Origin: Evernia prunastri
Taxonomy: Eukaryota; Ascomycota; Lecanoromycetes; Lecanorales; Parmeliaceae
Direction: 5' to 3'
Length of the DNA: 64,000 bases
Assembly: GCA_003184365.1 (NCBI GenBank)
Contig: NKYR01000041.1
Location: 124,001-188,000 of the forward strand
A program made the translations under genes and the position numbers. Below the pieces are notes generated by a model. The model did no database searches. It worked only from the letters and a program-made list of their open reading frames with translations, and had not been told where the DNA came from. Numbering within the stretch: position 1 is the stretch's first letter; the number at the start of each line of letters is the position of its first letter. Positions 1 through 13,558 of the stretch are shown one piece after another.

Positions 1-1720
1 AAACCCGACCTCAGCTGTTAGGATAATAGGTCCAATATCGAATGCAAGATCAAACCATACAACACAGTTTCGCTTAACACCGATCCCGACGTGGCCGATG
101 TCTACCATAAAATGGAATCACTTAACATGTATTCCACTGGTCTAAGTGAAGCTTTCGAGGTCAGCGCCATTGTTACTGCTTAAGTTTGGGCGGAACTGAC
201 GAACCGTTCTTTGTGGACGAAAAATGTCAAGAGCAGTCACTCCCAAATTTATTCGAAGCACCAGTTATCCCTCAAATGGGAAATACTGACTGCAAAACAT
301 TAATCCGATTGGAGTTTCGGCTGATCTCGGAGCATCCTTGGTAATATTGCTGGGGCGCCACGTGGAGTCTTATGTCTGCGAACAAGGAACTGATGGAGGG
401 CAATAATTACGACGGCACGGGCGACATTCGATCATACTTTGAAGGTGGAGCATTTGGCGACCCTGGGTGAGCGGATACAAATGACTTGGCAAATGCAATG
501 AACATCTTTCTCGGACAAATCAGCTCCGGCCTATACAGAAGATCTTCATTATGGGTCGTGGTGCGTGGGGATATGGCTAGGGAATCGGTTCAGGTCCAGC
601 AATTCATGATGTCTACGTGAATAACGTAGCCTGGTATCTTTACTGACTATCTGTAGTCCGTTGCACAGGTACTCTACTCCCTTATGGATAAGGGGAGCAA
701 ACCTCACTGACAGAGAAGTGGGCAGGAAGACAAGGTAATCTCCGTGACTTCGAATCTTTGGGGTTGGGATGCCGCTACGCCGGGGGCTGCAAGTCTTGTA
801 CTAGGAGCTACGCTGACGTTACCGCGCATGATTTCATTCATTGTTTTTAGGTGCGTACGAAGTAGCTGGAGATGATTACGACGACATCAAGGCGTACAAC
901 AGGTGAAGTCGGCGCTCCAAGGGCAGTAGGCGAATCCTTGCCAAGCCGAGAAAGTACCTTCCAATTTGAGATGTCAGCACGGCTATACGCGGATCCCTAT
1001 CAGCAGTGGCAACTTGGTGAGTACACAGACGGTCATTGCTGCGGCCCACATGACCAATGTTGACAGCAGGCATGTAAGTCGAGTCCGGATATTAAAGGGA
1101 ATTTTTTTCGCGGTTCATCTGCATCATCAGGCGATTCCTCGTTTTCAATCAGAACTCATGATGGCTGATGCCGTGTATTCCGACTCTGTACATGTTTCCA
1201 AATGATTGACCGAATACTATTGGATAGGATTTCTCCGTACACGCGGATATTCCCAGTCTCTTCGGACCTCACGCACACAATTCGCATCTGGAAATAAAAA
1301 CTGAGTGAAGTTAGACTTCAAGACAGTGCTTCTACTGCATTACGTCCCCTCCTAGATGATTTTGTGAAGAGGTTTCTCTGAACATCACAAGTATGGTTCC
1401 TTGGCAGGTCGAGAAGGACTATTTGCTGGCACTGGGCTTGCATCCTCAGAGACATTGGCAGACGTTGCTCTCTGGGCCAAACTATGGGAGGAGACGGCGG
1501 AGGCCGCAACAACATGCGGGTGTACACGGAGGGCCTCGCCAAGTACTAAATCCACAAGAGTTGTGGGATTAGCCTCTTTTCCCGTTTTCTGTAAGAAGTG
1601 GGCAAAGCTCTGAAAATGGCCGGTTACGTGGTAGCTACGAATGAATCTTGCGTTATCTATGGGTCCGCGACAATTGCAGGATTGGTTTATGCCGGATAGC
1701 GTCTGGTTAGAGCATCACTC
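1..1720 (+). pseudogene. Relic of a chitinase-like gene (killer-toxin-like GH18 C-terminal region)
   Basis: Short open stretches follow one another on the plus strand, but frames change and stops intervene. Readable pieces are KIKPYNTVSL with TDPDVADVYHKM (about 40-150), LGGTDEPFFVDEKCQ (about 185-235), GDIRSYFEGGAFGDP (about 420-468), a WGWDAATPGAA-like stretch (about 763-800) and AYEVAGDDYDDIKAYN (about 853-900, a different frame from the piece just before it). From family knowledge, this order resembles the region downstream of the catalytic domain in large LysM/killer-toxin-like fungal chitinases. That match is recalled, not searched. No start codon or catalytic DxxDxDxE motif is in the window, so the 5' part, if present, lies to the left. 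The many stops and frame shifts show it is not translated as one protein. The right limit is uncertain. Confidence 0.4.
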
Positions 1721-4700
1721 GATGAAGATCCTGCCCATAGGCGACGCAGTCAGCAGCGAAGTAATGCTCATCAAACCTGGTACCTAGCTCGGGGAATTGA
1801 AAGGTCGAGTAGGTATTATATTATTATCGATGCGTTGACGCCTGCTGGGCACAGAAAGAAGGGTTGGGTAGGGTGGGTAATAGGTAATCACAATGGGTAA
1901 ATGATTTGACTTAATGTCCTGATCGGGCATAAGTTTTGGCAGCCGTTGCCGGAGCTCATCTTATTGACTTTATCCCAAACACCGAATAGCCAAGTTTTCC
2001 GTTGTATATGAGGTAGCGGAAACGGCTTAGCTTAACGGTGCTGCTGCTGTTTTGCGCATCAACCTTGGAGGCGGTGAATGTTAAATGTTGCTTTTCGAAC
2101 AAGGCAATAATATACTATACCCATAGGAGCCTAGGCGTACGAAGATTATCAGCTCCTTCTTACCTAATTATCAATGGTTGGAAAGAGGATCAAAGTAGGT
2201 ACGAATTAAAATATGAAGCAAGGCCAGAGCTGGTCCATGAGAATAAGATTCTCTAAGTACACAATTCTCCTACGTGGCCCGTGCGGCTATAGAGTACCTA
2301 GCTAGGTACGGCGTAGACGAGTGTACTGTACTTGAGATAACCACCATACACCGAGTTCCGTATAGGTATCTACTCGATGCGAAACGTGTGATTGGTTCAT
2401 TGATATAGGTTATGGGATTTTACTGCATTACTCATATTTCCTACTGTAGCTACTTGCTATACTCATGCTCGGGTCATCGGTAGATGATTGATTCATGTTT
2501 GCTCCGCCGCCACTTGGCAAGTTGAGCAACACGAGCCCGGACAGCACTTTGCCAAATCTCCGGCTTTCGTCCCTTGCTCCCCCCAATCAGAAGATAAAAG
2601 AGTGATTGTCATGGTATTTTATACTTAGTCACATACGGTACGGTATTAGTCCTTTGCCAGCAAAGCCGCTTACTTTCCTTTTAGAATGCACTACACAAAA
2701 GAATGAGGCTGCGCTAGATCAATCGCTGGCAAATAAACCCCCGAAAGATCTTTTGCTTTTTCGTGTTCAACAAAGTGTAAGAATACCATAGTAATGATTG
2801 GTCCTACATGCAGCACTTGGCGCCAATTTCTATCACTTCTCCTACCTTCTTGTCCGAGCAAATCAAAGTTCATCTTCACAAATCACTTCATCGGTTGTGA
2901 AAAACGGCATTCCGACGTCAGGACTTAGGACTGACGTGCCAAGGTTTCACCTAAGCCCAGCCAAATCGGTACGTCAAATCTTATACTCACTATTCGTTAC
3001 AGCCCATGAGTCCTGAGTCCTGAGTCCTTGATCCGAAAAGCCAAGCCGCGATAGCAAAATAGTAAACGCACGGCTACGCAAAGATGTTCATGTGTTGTGA
3101 ATGGCGATCGTACGAGTGAGGCATTACTCTTCCAACGTAAAGCAAGATTCCAGCGAATCAACTCGTGCCACAAGGCGGGATGCAGCGAATCCTGCTGATC
3201 TTGAGAGCTTGAGACTTGAGAGGTAAGACTTTGTCCGACTCGTTCCCGAGGGATTTTTAACAGTGGGCATGGGGGGCGGGAAGAAAGCCTTACGCGAGGG
3301 AATCATGAAGGATGTTACTCCGTGCTCTGTACACCGTACACCAGTCATTTGGGACCCTGGGACCCCGCACTCACAACAATCAACGCCCCCTTCCTTCTCC
3401 CCCTTCTTCTAACATCTGACACTAGTGTACTCTCTTCCAAACTTCCAACAGTGTCTTTGCCACTGCTCTGCCACTTTGTTATTTCGCCCGCCAACCAATT
3501 TCTCTACCAGCCTCCCGCATCTAAGTTAGCTTTGACTTTTTGGCAGGCTGCATGCTGCTGCAAGCTACAGGCTGCAGGCAAATTTACAATCGGGCCACCT
3601 ACCAACCAACGAAACCACATCTCTCCCCACTCTCCCTTACTTTAGTCCTTTACTACTTTAATATTATTGGGCGGTACGGAAATAATTGTTAATCTTGTCG
3701 ATGCCAAAAAGGCAGAAGGAAGGAAGGAAGAAGGAAAGTGGCTAGAAAAAGAGAAACGACCCCTGTGGCCGGCCTTTTTTCTTTTCAATCTCAGGCCGGC
3801 CTATAGGCTATACGGTAATAAGGAGCCACCGGTTACTGCCTAAAATAGTGCATCCAGTCCACGATGCTCTCGTCTGCGGTCTGCGGTCTGCCGTCATGAA
3901 AAGCAACTTGCCGCAAAAGCCCCATTAATTACTTTATGTTCTTTTTCGCAGCTTTTGTCATGGCCCCACCCTTTGCACATCTTCTTTGCACATCTTTCTT
4001 CCTTTTAATCCTAGTCCATTCCGATTTAGCCTTGCCTTTCCTTTTCGCTTGCACATGACACCCCCATGTTAAGTTGATAGCTTGCTTTGAACATGCTTTG
4101 GATTAGTCTCAACGAACGTCGGCTATTCACCCTACATTTTTGTTACAGTACCTTACCTTGCTTACCGAGGTATAACCTACTACTACTATCAACAAAACTA
4201 AAAGGAAAAAAAGAAGAGAATAAAAAACAGACAGGGCTTAGCCAAGAATAAAATATCTTTTAGCCAAGCAATGACATTAGCTAGCCACCCTAGCCCCTTG
4301 ATCCTTTCGCCTTGCAAAACCCATGTGAGTGTGAATCATCCTCCTGCTCCTCCTCCTCCGCCTATCCAGAGCGGTTACGGGTTACGAAGCATGGGCCACG
4401 GCTATGCATAATAGTCCAGGTGGACACCACCATCTCCTCCTCAGCCTAGCCGCTACCAACCGCTACTTCACTTTCTCCATTCACTCCTTCAAGCTCCTCT
4501 TAATACTCTAAGGCTTACGCCTTCGCTATTCTTCTCCTACACCTCACCCCAAATTTCCTCAACTCCGTTTTCACGATCACCGCCACTCTGTTCCTCATTT
4601 TCTCCCTACAATCTCTGGACGTTCCATTCCATAGGGCAATCAACTGACCTACCGTGTACCACAATCGCTTCTGGAGCCTTGCGTTCCATTGAGAGCCATT

Positions 4701-4806
4701 CGGACCATTTGAATCAGAACTGAACGTTTCTCGTCCCGTACGGACTGCCCTGAGGAGACTGCTTTTTCTTTTGCATCTGTACCTGGACTTGAGCTTCGGA
4801 TTTGCC
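1721..4806. other. Gene-free stretch; 5' region of the kinase gene
   Basis: About 3 kb without a supportable gene. Open frames are short and show no family motifs. Purine-rich (3715-3765) and pyrimidine-rich (3950-4030, 4440-4560) tracts occur. The pyrimidine-rich ones probably belong to the promoter and leader of the kinase gene starting at 4807. No RNA gene was recognised. Confidence 0.5.
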
Positions 4807-6130
4807 ATGTTGCCAACCCCACCACCGTCTCCACTGTTATCAGGACTGTGCGCGCCAGAAGATCGACTTGGCCTTGTCTTGGCGGACTGGCTGGAGCTGA
4901 CAGGTATCCTGGGAGTAGGAGCATATGGGGTCGTCTACACTGCTGTTGATATCCATACGAATGTTCCTTACGCCGTCAAGGCACTGAATAAGATTGGCCT
5001 GGATCCACGGCAGCGGAGTTTCCAGCAACGGGAGATTCATTTACACCATGCGGCCGGCCATCATCCAAATGTGGTTTCACTCGTCAAGATAATGGATTCA
5101 TACGATTGCACCTTTGTAGTACTCGAATTTTGTTCTGAAGGTGATCTCTTCTCCAGCATCACGGAAAAGGGCCATTACCTGGGTAATGATTTCATGGCCA
5201 AAAATGCATTCCTCCAGATATTGAATGCTGTCGAATTCTGCCATTCCATTGGCATTTATCACAGGGATCTCAAACCAGAGAACATCTTGGTCTCCAGTGG
5301 TAATGTCAAGCTTGCGGATTTTGGCCTTGCTACCCAGCAATCTTGCACGGACGACTTCGGGTGCGGTTCGACTTTCTACATGTCACCAGGTAGGCATTGT
5401 CTGTGGCTGGAACCCATCTTCAAAGTTCTTTTCATTAACTAACCCTTAAATCCCAGAATGTCAAGCAACTCCTTCAGGCCAGTCCTATTATGCCTCCGGA
5501 CCTAATGACGTGTGGAGCCTGGGAATTATTCTAGTGAACCTTACGTGTGGCCGCAATCCGTGGAAACGGGCATCCATGGACGATTCGACCTTCAGGGCTT
5601 ACCGGAATAATCCTACATTTTTGAGCTCGATACTGCCATTGTCCCATGATCTTGATTTCATCCTAGGTCGAATATTTGAGCATGACCCCCGGAGAAGAAT
5701 AGAAATTCCGGAGCTCAGGGATCTTATCATCAGGTGTAAAAATTTCACCACTCGCTCAAACGGTGTTCTTCCCCCAACACCACCAAGCGAACCGCAGTAT
5801 GCTCCGGGACCCCATGCCTCCTGCCACATTGCCCAATCTCTGCGCGAGTGCGACCAATATCCCCGGACAGCAGCTCCATTGTTAGCAGGATATCCCGTCA
5901 TGGCACAGTGCTCGACATCTTCCGGAGGTTCGGATTATGGATCCATTTTTTCGGCGGCTTCCTCGTGTTCCTCGACTTCATCCTGCGACAGCTACAAAAG
6001 TGTGTCCAAAGTCCCAGTACCTTTCGCATACACGGCCCCACAACAGACCGGCTCCGTTTTTAATTGCGCTTTTGCATATTCTGGGCCATTGATGCAGCAA
6101 CCATGCGTGCCATCGATCGCGGCTCATTAA
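4807..6130 (+). CDS. Serine/threonine protein kinase, Ran1/Ksp1-like
   Basis: Two exons, 4807-5389 and 5457-6130, joined across a 67-bp intron (donor GTAGGC, branch TTAACTAAC, acceptor CAG) give 418 residues. The join restores the MSPEC activation-segment motif. The kinase domain covers about residues 25-300: glycine loop GVGAYGVVY, lysine in YAVKAL, catalytic loop HRDLKPEN, DFGLA, then NDVWSLGIIL. The C-terminal third is rich in serine, proline and tyrosine with no domain seen. The short kinase-first layout and the SPNDVWSLG-type core fit the Ran1/Pat1, Ksp1 and Vhs1/Sks1 group of nutrient and meiosis signalling kinases; this assignment is by family resemblance. The ATG at 4807 is preferred to the one at 4771 because MLPTPPPSP is a typical start for the group; both are in frame. 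A long leader is likely. Confidence 0.9.
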
Positions 6131-9100
6131 TACGGAGTTCTCGTGGCATCCAGGACTTGTCCTCCACTGGCCTGGGTGGCTTCCTGTCATGCCATGAAAA
6201 CCTTACGTGTGCACGATGATGATGATAATGATTTATCCCCATGTTTTTTTAATGTACTGTGTTTGAAAACAGCATTTTAGACAGGCGGAATTTTCGATTT
6301 CGAGCGAATCCTGCGACTACAAGGCAAGGGATGGAGCTATGAGGAGTTTTCCGGATGGAAAGGATCTACGAGTCTGGAGTCTGGAGACCTCTATAGAGCT
6401 TCAAGGCAACCTTTAGGGGACGACATCCAGCGTGAGATGGGAGTGTGCCAATACCCGGGCGTGCTTTTCGGATTTTAGATAGAAGTTGCTGTGACAGCCT
6501 TAGCGCGGCACTGGACAGCTACGGGGATGAATTGCCATGCCAGAGGAAGTGAATCGGAGGCTTCACCCTGAAGCTGGTCTGCGAAGGACAGGTAGGACCA
6601 TCTTCCGACGGCCAATGACCAATCCTTTGATTCATTCTTCGTCTACGGGACATTTGTTACTACAATCGTCAAGTACATGCTGTTGCTCGAAGATGTACAT
6701 AAAAAGGATCAAAGGGAGCACCCTCCAAGTGCTTGTGTTAGGAATCAAAAGCAAGCAGCCTTGCAAAGATGTCCGATGCAATGGGTGTGCCCGCTCAGCG
6801 TGCCGCGGATGTTTTGAAAGTGACGATTCGGTAGAAAGTTAGCAGGCCGTGTTTCAGGTGTATATTGTTTGTGCTGGAACATTGGCAGTAGTAGTCCAGC
6901 GTCTCGCTGAGGATATGAATGTGACCTTAGCGTAGAAAGGCAGCACGGGTGAAATTGGAGTACATCGTGTCTTGCGCGAGTCATTGACCGTGTGGTAAGA
7001 TAAGCTGCATATGCACCTGGGTCCCCTGCTCTATAGCTTAAAGCTAGCGCCGTGGAGCATGGCTTGGGTCAGGTGCATCCAAATCCGAGTTTATTTATAA
7101 AGGGTCACAGACATTATTCCGCAGTTAAGAGACCAAATGCAGTCTAATTGGCCGCCTCATTATCATCCTCTTAGCCTCTTCCCCCCCCTTCATAAGCGGT
7201 GGCGATAACGGGGGGTCCAAGCGGCGATTGTTGGAAAATGCATCTCGTCGCGCGATTTATTCGTTATTATTCATCAACCGTCATTTTTAGAAAGCAATGA
7301 TCTTCCTCCGGGTTTCCGAAATCCCATAACAACTCTAATACAAATGTCTCACACGAACAAACAACAAACATCAGCAACGATCATCGATCACTGATAAGTC
7401 TTGCATCCAGACCGGATTAGTAATCAATAAATATAATCACATATCAAGTGGCAACACCTCGACGGCTCGACGCATAACATCATCAGCCTGGAACAACTGA
7501 AGAAATAGGCTGTACGATACATGGGGTGCAAATTTTTCGCTATGGGCGAGATGGGGCACATAGATGATAGCTGGGGAGTGAGGTAATATAGCCAGGTACG
7601 ATACATGTTCGACGTAACTAGTATTTGCATTGGTTCTCGTGTGGGACTGGGGAGTTAAATTCTACATCGCCGTACTTTCTAAATCGCGCGGGCGTTTTTT
7701 TCTTTTTTTGTATTTTGTATCAGCATATTTCATAGCCATCCAATCCCTTATCCCCATCTCATCCTCACCCCACCATCGCTTACATGTTACTATACCTAAT
7801 CAGGATAACGAGGTAATTGATTATCAAAACGTCCGAGATCTCCCTTTTCCTTTTTCCTTTTTCCCTCTTTCCCCACCCACCTACCCACATCTGATTTCCA
7901 GTCATTAAATAAGGTATTCCCGACAGCGCCTAAGGTAGGGCCGAATGAAAGAAAAGGCGCGCGAAAAATGGATCACATCATCCCGATCATCATTCTCCTT
8001 GCATGAGTGGTTTGCATGAGTTGCATGAAGTTGTACGAGGATGCATGATGGGCATCTACAAGGAAACGCTAAATTCTTACAAGATTCTCTTAATCTAGGA
8101 GAGAGAGGGCCGCGACAAAGGCCCCAGGCAGAAGAGGAGCTGGGGGCCGTTTCGGAGGGGGAACCAACCATCTCTACCTATCTTCTCTACATAGCTGCAT
8201 ACTCCCACGTCGCATCATCATCATCGTCATCACCATCATACATTGGATGAAGGCTGTGCGGTCTCAAAATTTGCTGGCGCTTTGCCTTCTCTGTCTTAGG
8301 GACGTGCCTCATCTAGAATACCGTACTCTACGATGCTCCGTGCTTCCAATTCGGATATATTTCAACGTTTGATTTCAACAATATTTGACTCCATGTTAGA
8401 TATTATGATGGCCTTCTTGTAATCGTGCAACGCACTTAGCTCGTCCCTCGCTAACGGTTGTCCCAGTAAACAGTCGTAAGACTTGCTCTATTCGTATGCT
8501 AGCCGTCACTGAAGCTCCCCCAGTGACGACTGACACCACATAGAGAGACACCCTATTCGAGATGACCGCAGCTTCCCAGTAAGCACACGTGAGATTCTAG
8601 ACTCACCTACTTTGCACTTTGTACTTCCGACCCCGAGCAGACGCGATTTGTCTGTGAGCCGGGCCTTGATCGCCGGATTAGTCGTGCTTGCTGTGTGCCG
8701 AAACCGACAGGCTAGATATTGACGATGAGAGGATCGCCTTGGGACACTACCCTCCAATTCTCCAGCCTGACATGCGCTCTTTTCTTTTCTTCTTCTTCTT
8801 CTTCATCGTTGTTGATAACCAGAGCTGCGACAGCCGCTTCTTCTCTCCAGCGGTCCGTCAATTTAGGCCATCCGTGTCTAACGTATTCTACTCATTGTAC
8901 TTGCACGTTGGTACATCTGGCACCGTCACCCCTCGATCCCTTCTGTAAGTACAAAGTATGATGAGGGTGTACGAGCAGCAAAGATCCGCCCGCCTGTGTT
9001 ACCCATCCACCGCTTATTTCTCTACGAAAAGTGCTTCCTTTCACTATCTTCCCACGCATGGGATCCTTATCCACCGATCCTCCGTGAGGACTGACATGCG

Positions 9101-9138
9101 ATCGTACCAGATTTCTGCTGAGAAAGCAGTGCTGCTCA
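6131..9138. other. Gene-free stretch between convergent genes
   Basis: About 3 kb between the ends of the plus-strand kinase gene and the minus-strand peptidase gene. It holds simple-sequence tracts only: a CCTTTTT-type pyrimidine run near 7840-7880, a TCATCATCG run near 8213-8242 and a TTCTTC run near 8780-8810. No coding or RNA feature could be supported. Confidence 0.5.
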
Positions 9139-12100
9139 TCAATGATTGAGCTTGTGACTTGCATATGACAGTATCCCTGCCACTTTATCGACCTGCGCCT
9201 GCGCTAATTCCCAATTCCCATTGTCAATGGCATCACGGACTCCTGGGTTTCATTAGCATTTCCTGACGCTGCGGTGCAAGACCACGGAACATTTTGGTAG
9301 TGACTGTACCTGGGAAGTAGGCTTCTTCGTACCCAGACCACGCCTGTGGAGCAAAAATCACATGCACGAACTGATCACGGCCAGGTAACTGCAGATTGTT
9401 TCAATGTGATGGTCGATATGTTAAGATGGATACAACGGCAACTACTTACGCCTCCCGCAATGTCTAGCAAATTGGTCTCAAAGTTTGCCATTCCTAGCGC
9501 AAACAGTCAGTACTGGCCATAACTAAACATTTTGAGCAGAGCAACTCACTTGTGTTGTGTGAGATTCGTTTCATGACCATTGCATCTACTCATGATTCTA
9601 GAGTCAGCATCTGTTTAATGGGGAGATACTCGCAATATGATAATCGTTTCAAGGCGCAACACGAGGTCTGGAGGGAGCATCTAGCCTCCCGGATAACGTA
9701 CTTGTCTCGTAACCTCTCCCAATAGCATCTTCCCATGCTCTATTCCATGCGTGGAATTCTGCGGCATTCTTGGTAAAGTCATCTGCAGCTTGGTGAAGAG
9801 AGGTCAGATTCAAACCCTTCTTCGGGCCTTTAGCTTCTGCATAATCCTCAAGATTGCCGACGTAGTTCTTAACAGCCTCTGCGTAGACCAGGAAATCAAA
9901 AGGCAACAACTCTCTATCCGCGAGCTCAAGTATGAGCAGTGCCCAGATTTGAGCCATCGTCTTGTGATAAACAAAGCCTGGATCCCCGACCGTATCCATC
10001 CACTCGAAGTTGTCATAACAACTATGATCTTCAGGTTCTCGGAGTCAGTCGTTCACCTCTAACATCAAAGGAGCATTTGATAATTCTTGTAGGGGTTACG
10101 CATGGGGAAAGGAACGCTCAGAAATGTAGACGTACAGGGATAAGAGCCACCTTTGAAGGTCATGTCGAGAGACGATGTCCCTGCGATATCCTGGAAAGCA
10201 ACGTAGCTGCGAAAAGAGCTCGGGGTCAGTTTTACAAATCCTAGAAAACATTTCGAGTCTCGAGACAGGTCTGCAAGGTGAAGAGGCCCAGGTTCAGGCT
10301 CACGGCTCGAAACCCGGTTCAGAAGAGGGAAGATTGGCTCCGATAATACATACTCGCTGCCTGCGCCCAGTCCGCCCAGCTTACTACCTTTCTCCGCCCA
10401 GACTGCTCGAAGAGTCTTGTTTTGAATTGGATCCACAACACGCTCAAGAACGCGCAAAAGAGCCGTTTGGAGGAGAGGTGAAGCTGATGCCTCAAAGTCG
10501 TTTCCGCTCACTGCAACGTCTACATTCACTACGCAGTATGGGCGTCAGTATCCCCTTTTCCAGGCAGAAACCCGAGTCATTAGATAGATTCGACGTGTGA
10601 AAGAGCATTCTGGAAACAGGTTGCGACTCATATGCTGGACCAAAATTAGGGGTAAAGGCTCCAAGATATACGTACAATAGGCGAAACCATTGCGGCGGAT
10701 CTCTTCTAGTCTTCCTTCAACGTGTTCTGTGGATCCTATGAGATTGTACTCTTCTCCGTCCCTTATGCTTTCGTTAGCAATCGCATTTCATGATCGATGT
10801 TCGGTCCAAAATTTGGGCTGATGCAGAATAGGACAAAGCTTAAGGTAAAGTAGAAAGAGAAGGATAACAAGAAGAGAAATAAGCTTGATCATGGTTCAAT
10901 TCGAGCTCAACCTGTTGAAGTATAGGTATGCACGAGACTCACCATGATGCAAACTGGATTGTCCTTAGAGGACGCCATCCTGTCTTCCTCAACGCGCCAA
11001 AGATCCTAACAACCTCAAGCATTACTGCTGTCCCACTTGCCTGCGGAGCAGTCAGCTTAGGATATATAACTAGTTGCGTCTCATACTGGATCTGTAGCAC
11101 CGAAACACCTGCGCAGTTCTGAGTCAGCACTGCTTCTCGAAATGAAACTATCGATTCAAGGACAGGTCTGGGTAGAGGGCATGGGTTTTAGCCTCAGATT
11201 AAGGCATGGATAAAGAAGGGATTGCTGCGAAGTGAGCACTGACCATGCATCACGGTGGTTGCCAACAATAACTAATTCAGATATCCGATGTCAGTACTGT
11301 CTATTTGAGGACGCGTGTCAAGATTTGGAAAATGGTCATAGTATGTTTCCGCGCTGATTTTAGATCTCAAGGGAAAAAAAACTTTTCGAAAAAACGTACT
11401 GGACTTTTCGGGTTGTTCAATCCCTGTGATTTTCCCAATGACATTGTAAATTGGGTTTCTCTCTACTTCTTCCTGGTCGTTTTGCAGTAGCACAATAGGG
11501 GAATTGGCATCGCCGGTCCACCATTCGTTCACCTTGGGGACTGCTCCCTTCCAATGATCGTCTAGCTTCATGCCATGTCCTCTTATCGCTTGCAGCAGCG
11601 TCTGGGCATCTCGCCATGATAGTGGAATCTACCGAGGATCCGGAGTCAGCAATTTTGATTTAAGTCAAGACTTATCAAGATATTCTCTTTGCTTCCGAGC
11701 ACATTTGATCACTCAAAGATAAGAGAGTATGTACCGATGGAATATTGACCAGTCCAGGGTTTCCGTCCTTGGAGTTTCTCCTTTCTTCTCCGGGAAAGGA
11801 AGCAAACCCGCTGCTCAGAACATCGCCAACAACCCAGCTCATCAGGCTGACAGCTCCCCTCTGGACCGTATCGTTTCCCAGAAGAAACCCACTCTCGGCA
11901 GGGTCGCTGTAAATGATGCATCCCACCGCTCCAGCTTCTTCAGCGGCTTTGACCTTCAAAGCTCGATCCCCTTGGCTGCCGTAATACCTCACAAGAGCAA
12001 TTGAGCCTCTCAGATCAATCCCCAGATCTCTCAGTCTCTTGAAGTCGTCTCTTGACCCATAGTTGGCATAGACAAGAGGACCTTTGACATTTCCGGATTT

Positions 12101-13053
12101 CGAATGTCCGTGGAAGACCATGGTCTGTTCGCGAGACTCATAAGCCTGCTCTTCCTCGATCAAAGCTTCCCAAGTGAGATCAGGAGGGTCAATTATGGCA
12201 ACTCTTCTTCCGCCCTGCCTAGGATAATTGAGATACCTAAGCGTTCGTCAGTGAAAGACCAATAAGCGATGGCGTTTTCTGAAGCATACACATCAAACCT
12301 TTCTGTCTGCACGTCTTCCAATTGGTTCTCTATGAACAAATCCTGTACAAATTCACCCAAAATATAGCTTCCTTTGGTGCCAGCCACATGGTCGAAGAGT
12401 GTCAAATATTTGGAACTTTCTCGTATGCTAGAGGCATTTGCATTGCTGCGTACGAACTCTCTTACCATGTCAGGGAAATTCGTTGCGGAACCGGGTCCCC
12501 TGTGCTTAACGGTAAAGACATCGGAGAAAAATAGCAAATACACCAGCGATAAAACAAGGACGAAAGCGAATAAACGCGATGAAATTATAGCGCAGTTTGG
12601 CTGGACCTGGCGAACGACCATAGGTATTCTTGCTACAATATAGTCTCGGGAGGGGATCCATTGACGGAATGAGAGAGAGGAAAGGCTATGCGTCAGACGC
12701 GTGATCCGTTTTGAGATTTGATTGCTTCGCAGCATATGCCCTCTCGTGCTTCCTCCATCTGCGTCCGGCTCGAGCACATCCATCTGCGTCATCATCTCAT
12801 GGCGCAGCTCCTCGGTAGAAGTTCTAGGAGAGTTACTGAATGACAAGCTCGACCGAGTAGATTCCACTGCAGGCGCTTGGTAGACATTGCGTCCTTCTCT
12901 TCGAAGCAATCGTTCTCGTTCAGCGTCATTGCTTATTTCTTCGACCCCTAGGAATGATTGTGAGGAGGATGGACCGGAATTGACCGCTTCGCCATAGGTC
13001 GGTATTGGCAAAGACCCATGCTGGTCGTACCTATTCGGCTTTTCATCTAACAT
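9139..13053 (-). CDS. M28B peptidase, glutamate carboxypeptidase II-like
   Basis: Fourteen exons (plus-strand limits): 12290-13053, 11735-12236, 11400-11628, 11244-11271, 11087-11108, 10943-11040, 10676-10761, 10354-10528, 10136-10206, 9702-10028, 9550-9585, 9450-9493, 9310-9388, 9139-9242. They join in frame to 854 residues. A cytosolic N-terminus is followed by one membrane helix at about 161-178, so a type II membrane protein is predicted. Then come a protease-associated domain (exon 2, FHGHSKSGNVKGPLVYANYG), the M28 domain and a transferrin-receptor-like dimerisation domain (exons 10-14). The co-catalytic zinc ligands of the family are all visible: His in GNHRDAW, Asp in ATDPASG, Glu-Glu in DGEEYN, Asp in NVDVA and His in YHSCYDNF. 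The family removes C-terminal glutamate or other residues from peptides; vacuolar Vps70-type proteins are fungal relatives. Exons 4 and 5 are only 28 and 22 nt. Confidence 0.93.
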
Positions 13054-13558
13054 AAGGAAGGTTCAAGGGGTTTATGGGCCCCTAGTGCGAGTGCTATGAA
13101 TGTCCTTCCGTGAAGCTCTGTAGTCCCATTGTCTCCAATGACTATCCGTGAAGCCCAGATATACGGCACAATGCAGCTTGAATCAGATGGCGAGGGTGAC
13201 ACTAAGGTTATCGATTGCTAGGTGTGTCGGAAGCATACACCTGTTCGTAATATACTCTGTAGAAGGTGAAGCTAAAGCCACTACTCGTACTTAGTTACTA
13301 GGTTACTGTCCCCTGCCTCTCGCGATCGGCAATCCAACGGATTTCCCGCTCTTAATTTCGCGCCGACCTCAAGCCTTTGAATTCAGCAACGCCTACGGAG
13401 TAGAGAATTGTCTGTCAAAGTTTGAATACACACATATCTGTGATGTCTTTGCGGGCGCATCTACTATCTTATGAGATTGAAGGTCATTAGGAACGAATTA
13501 ATGCCAGGAACAAGCAGATCCAATCATGTGCTTCCTCCCATAATGACAGTCGCCAAGT
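13054..13558. promoter_or_regulatory. Intergenic region upstream of the peptidase gene
   Basis: About 0.5 kb between the peptidase start and the end of the Dap1 gene, both on the minus strand. It must hold the peptidase promoter and the Dap1 3' end. No specific binding site was recognised. Confidence 0.4.

Noticed and set aside
4771..4806. In-frame ATG 36 nt upstream of the chosen kinase start
   Set aside because: The added MHLYLDLSFGFA is atypical, while MLPTPPPSP fits related kinases. It cannot be excluded.
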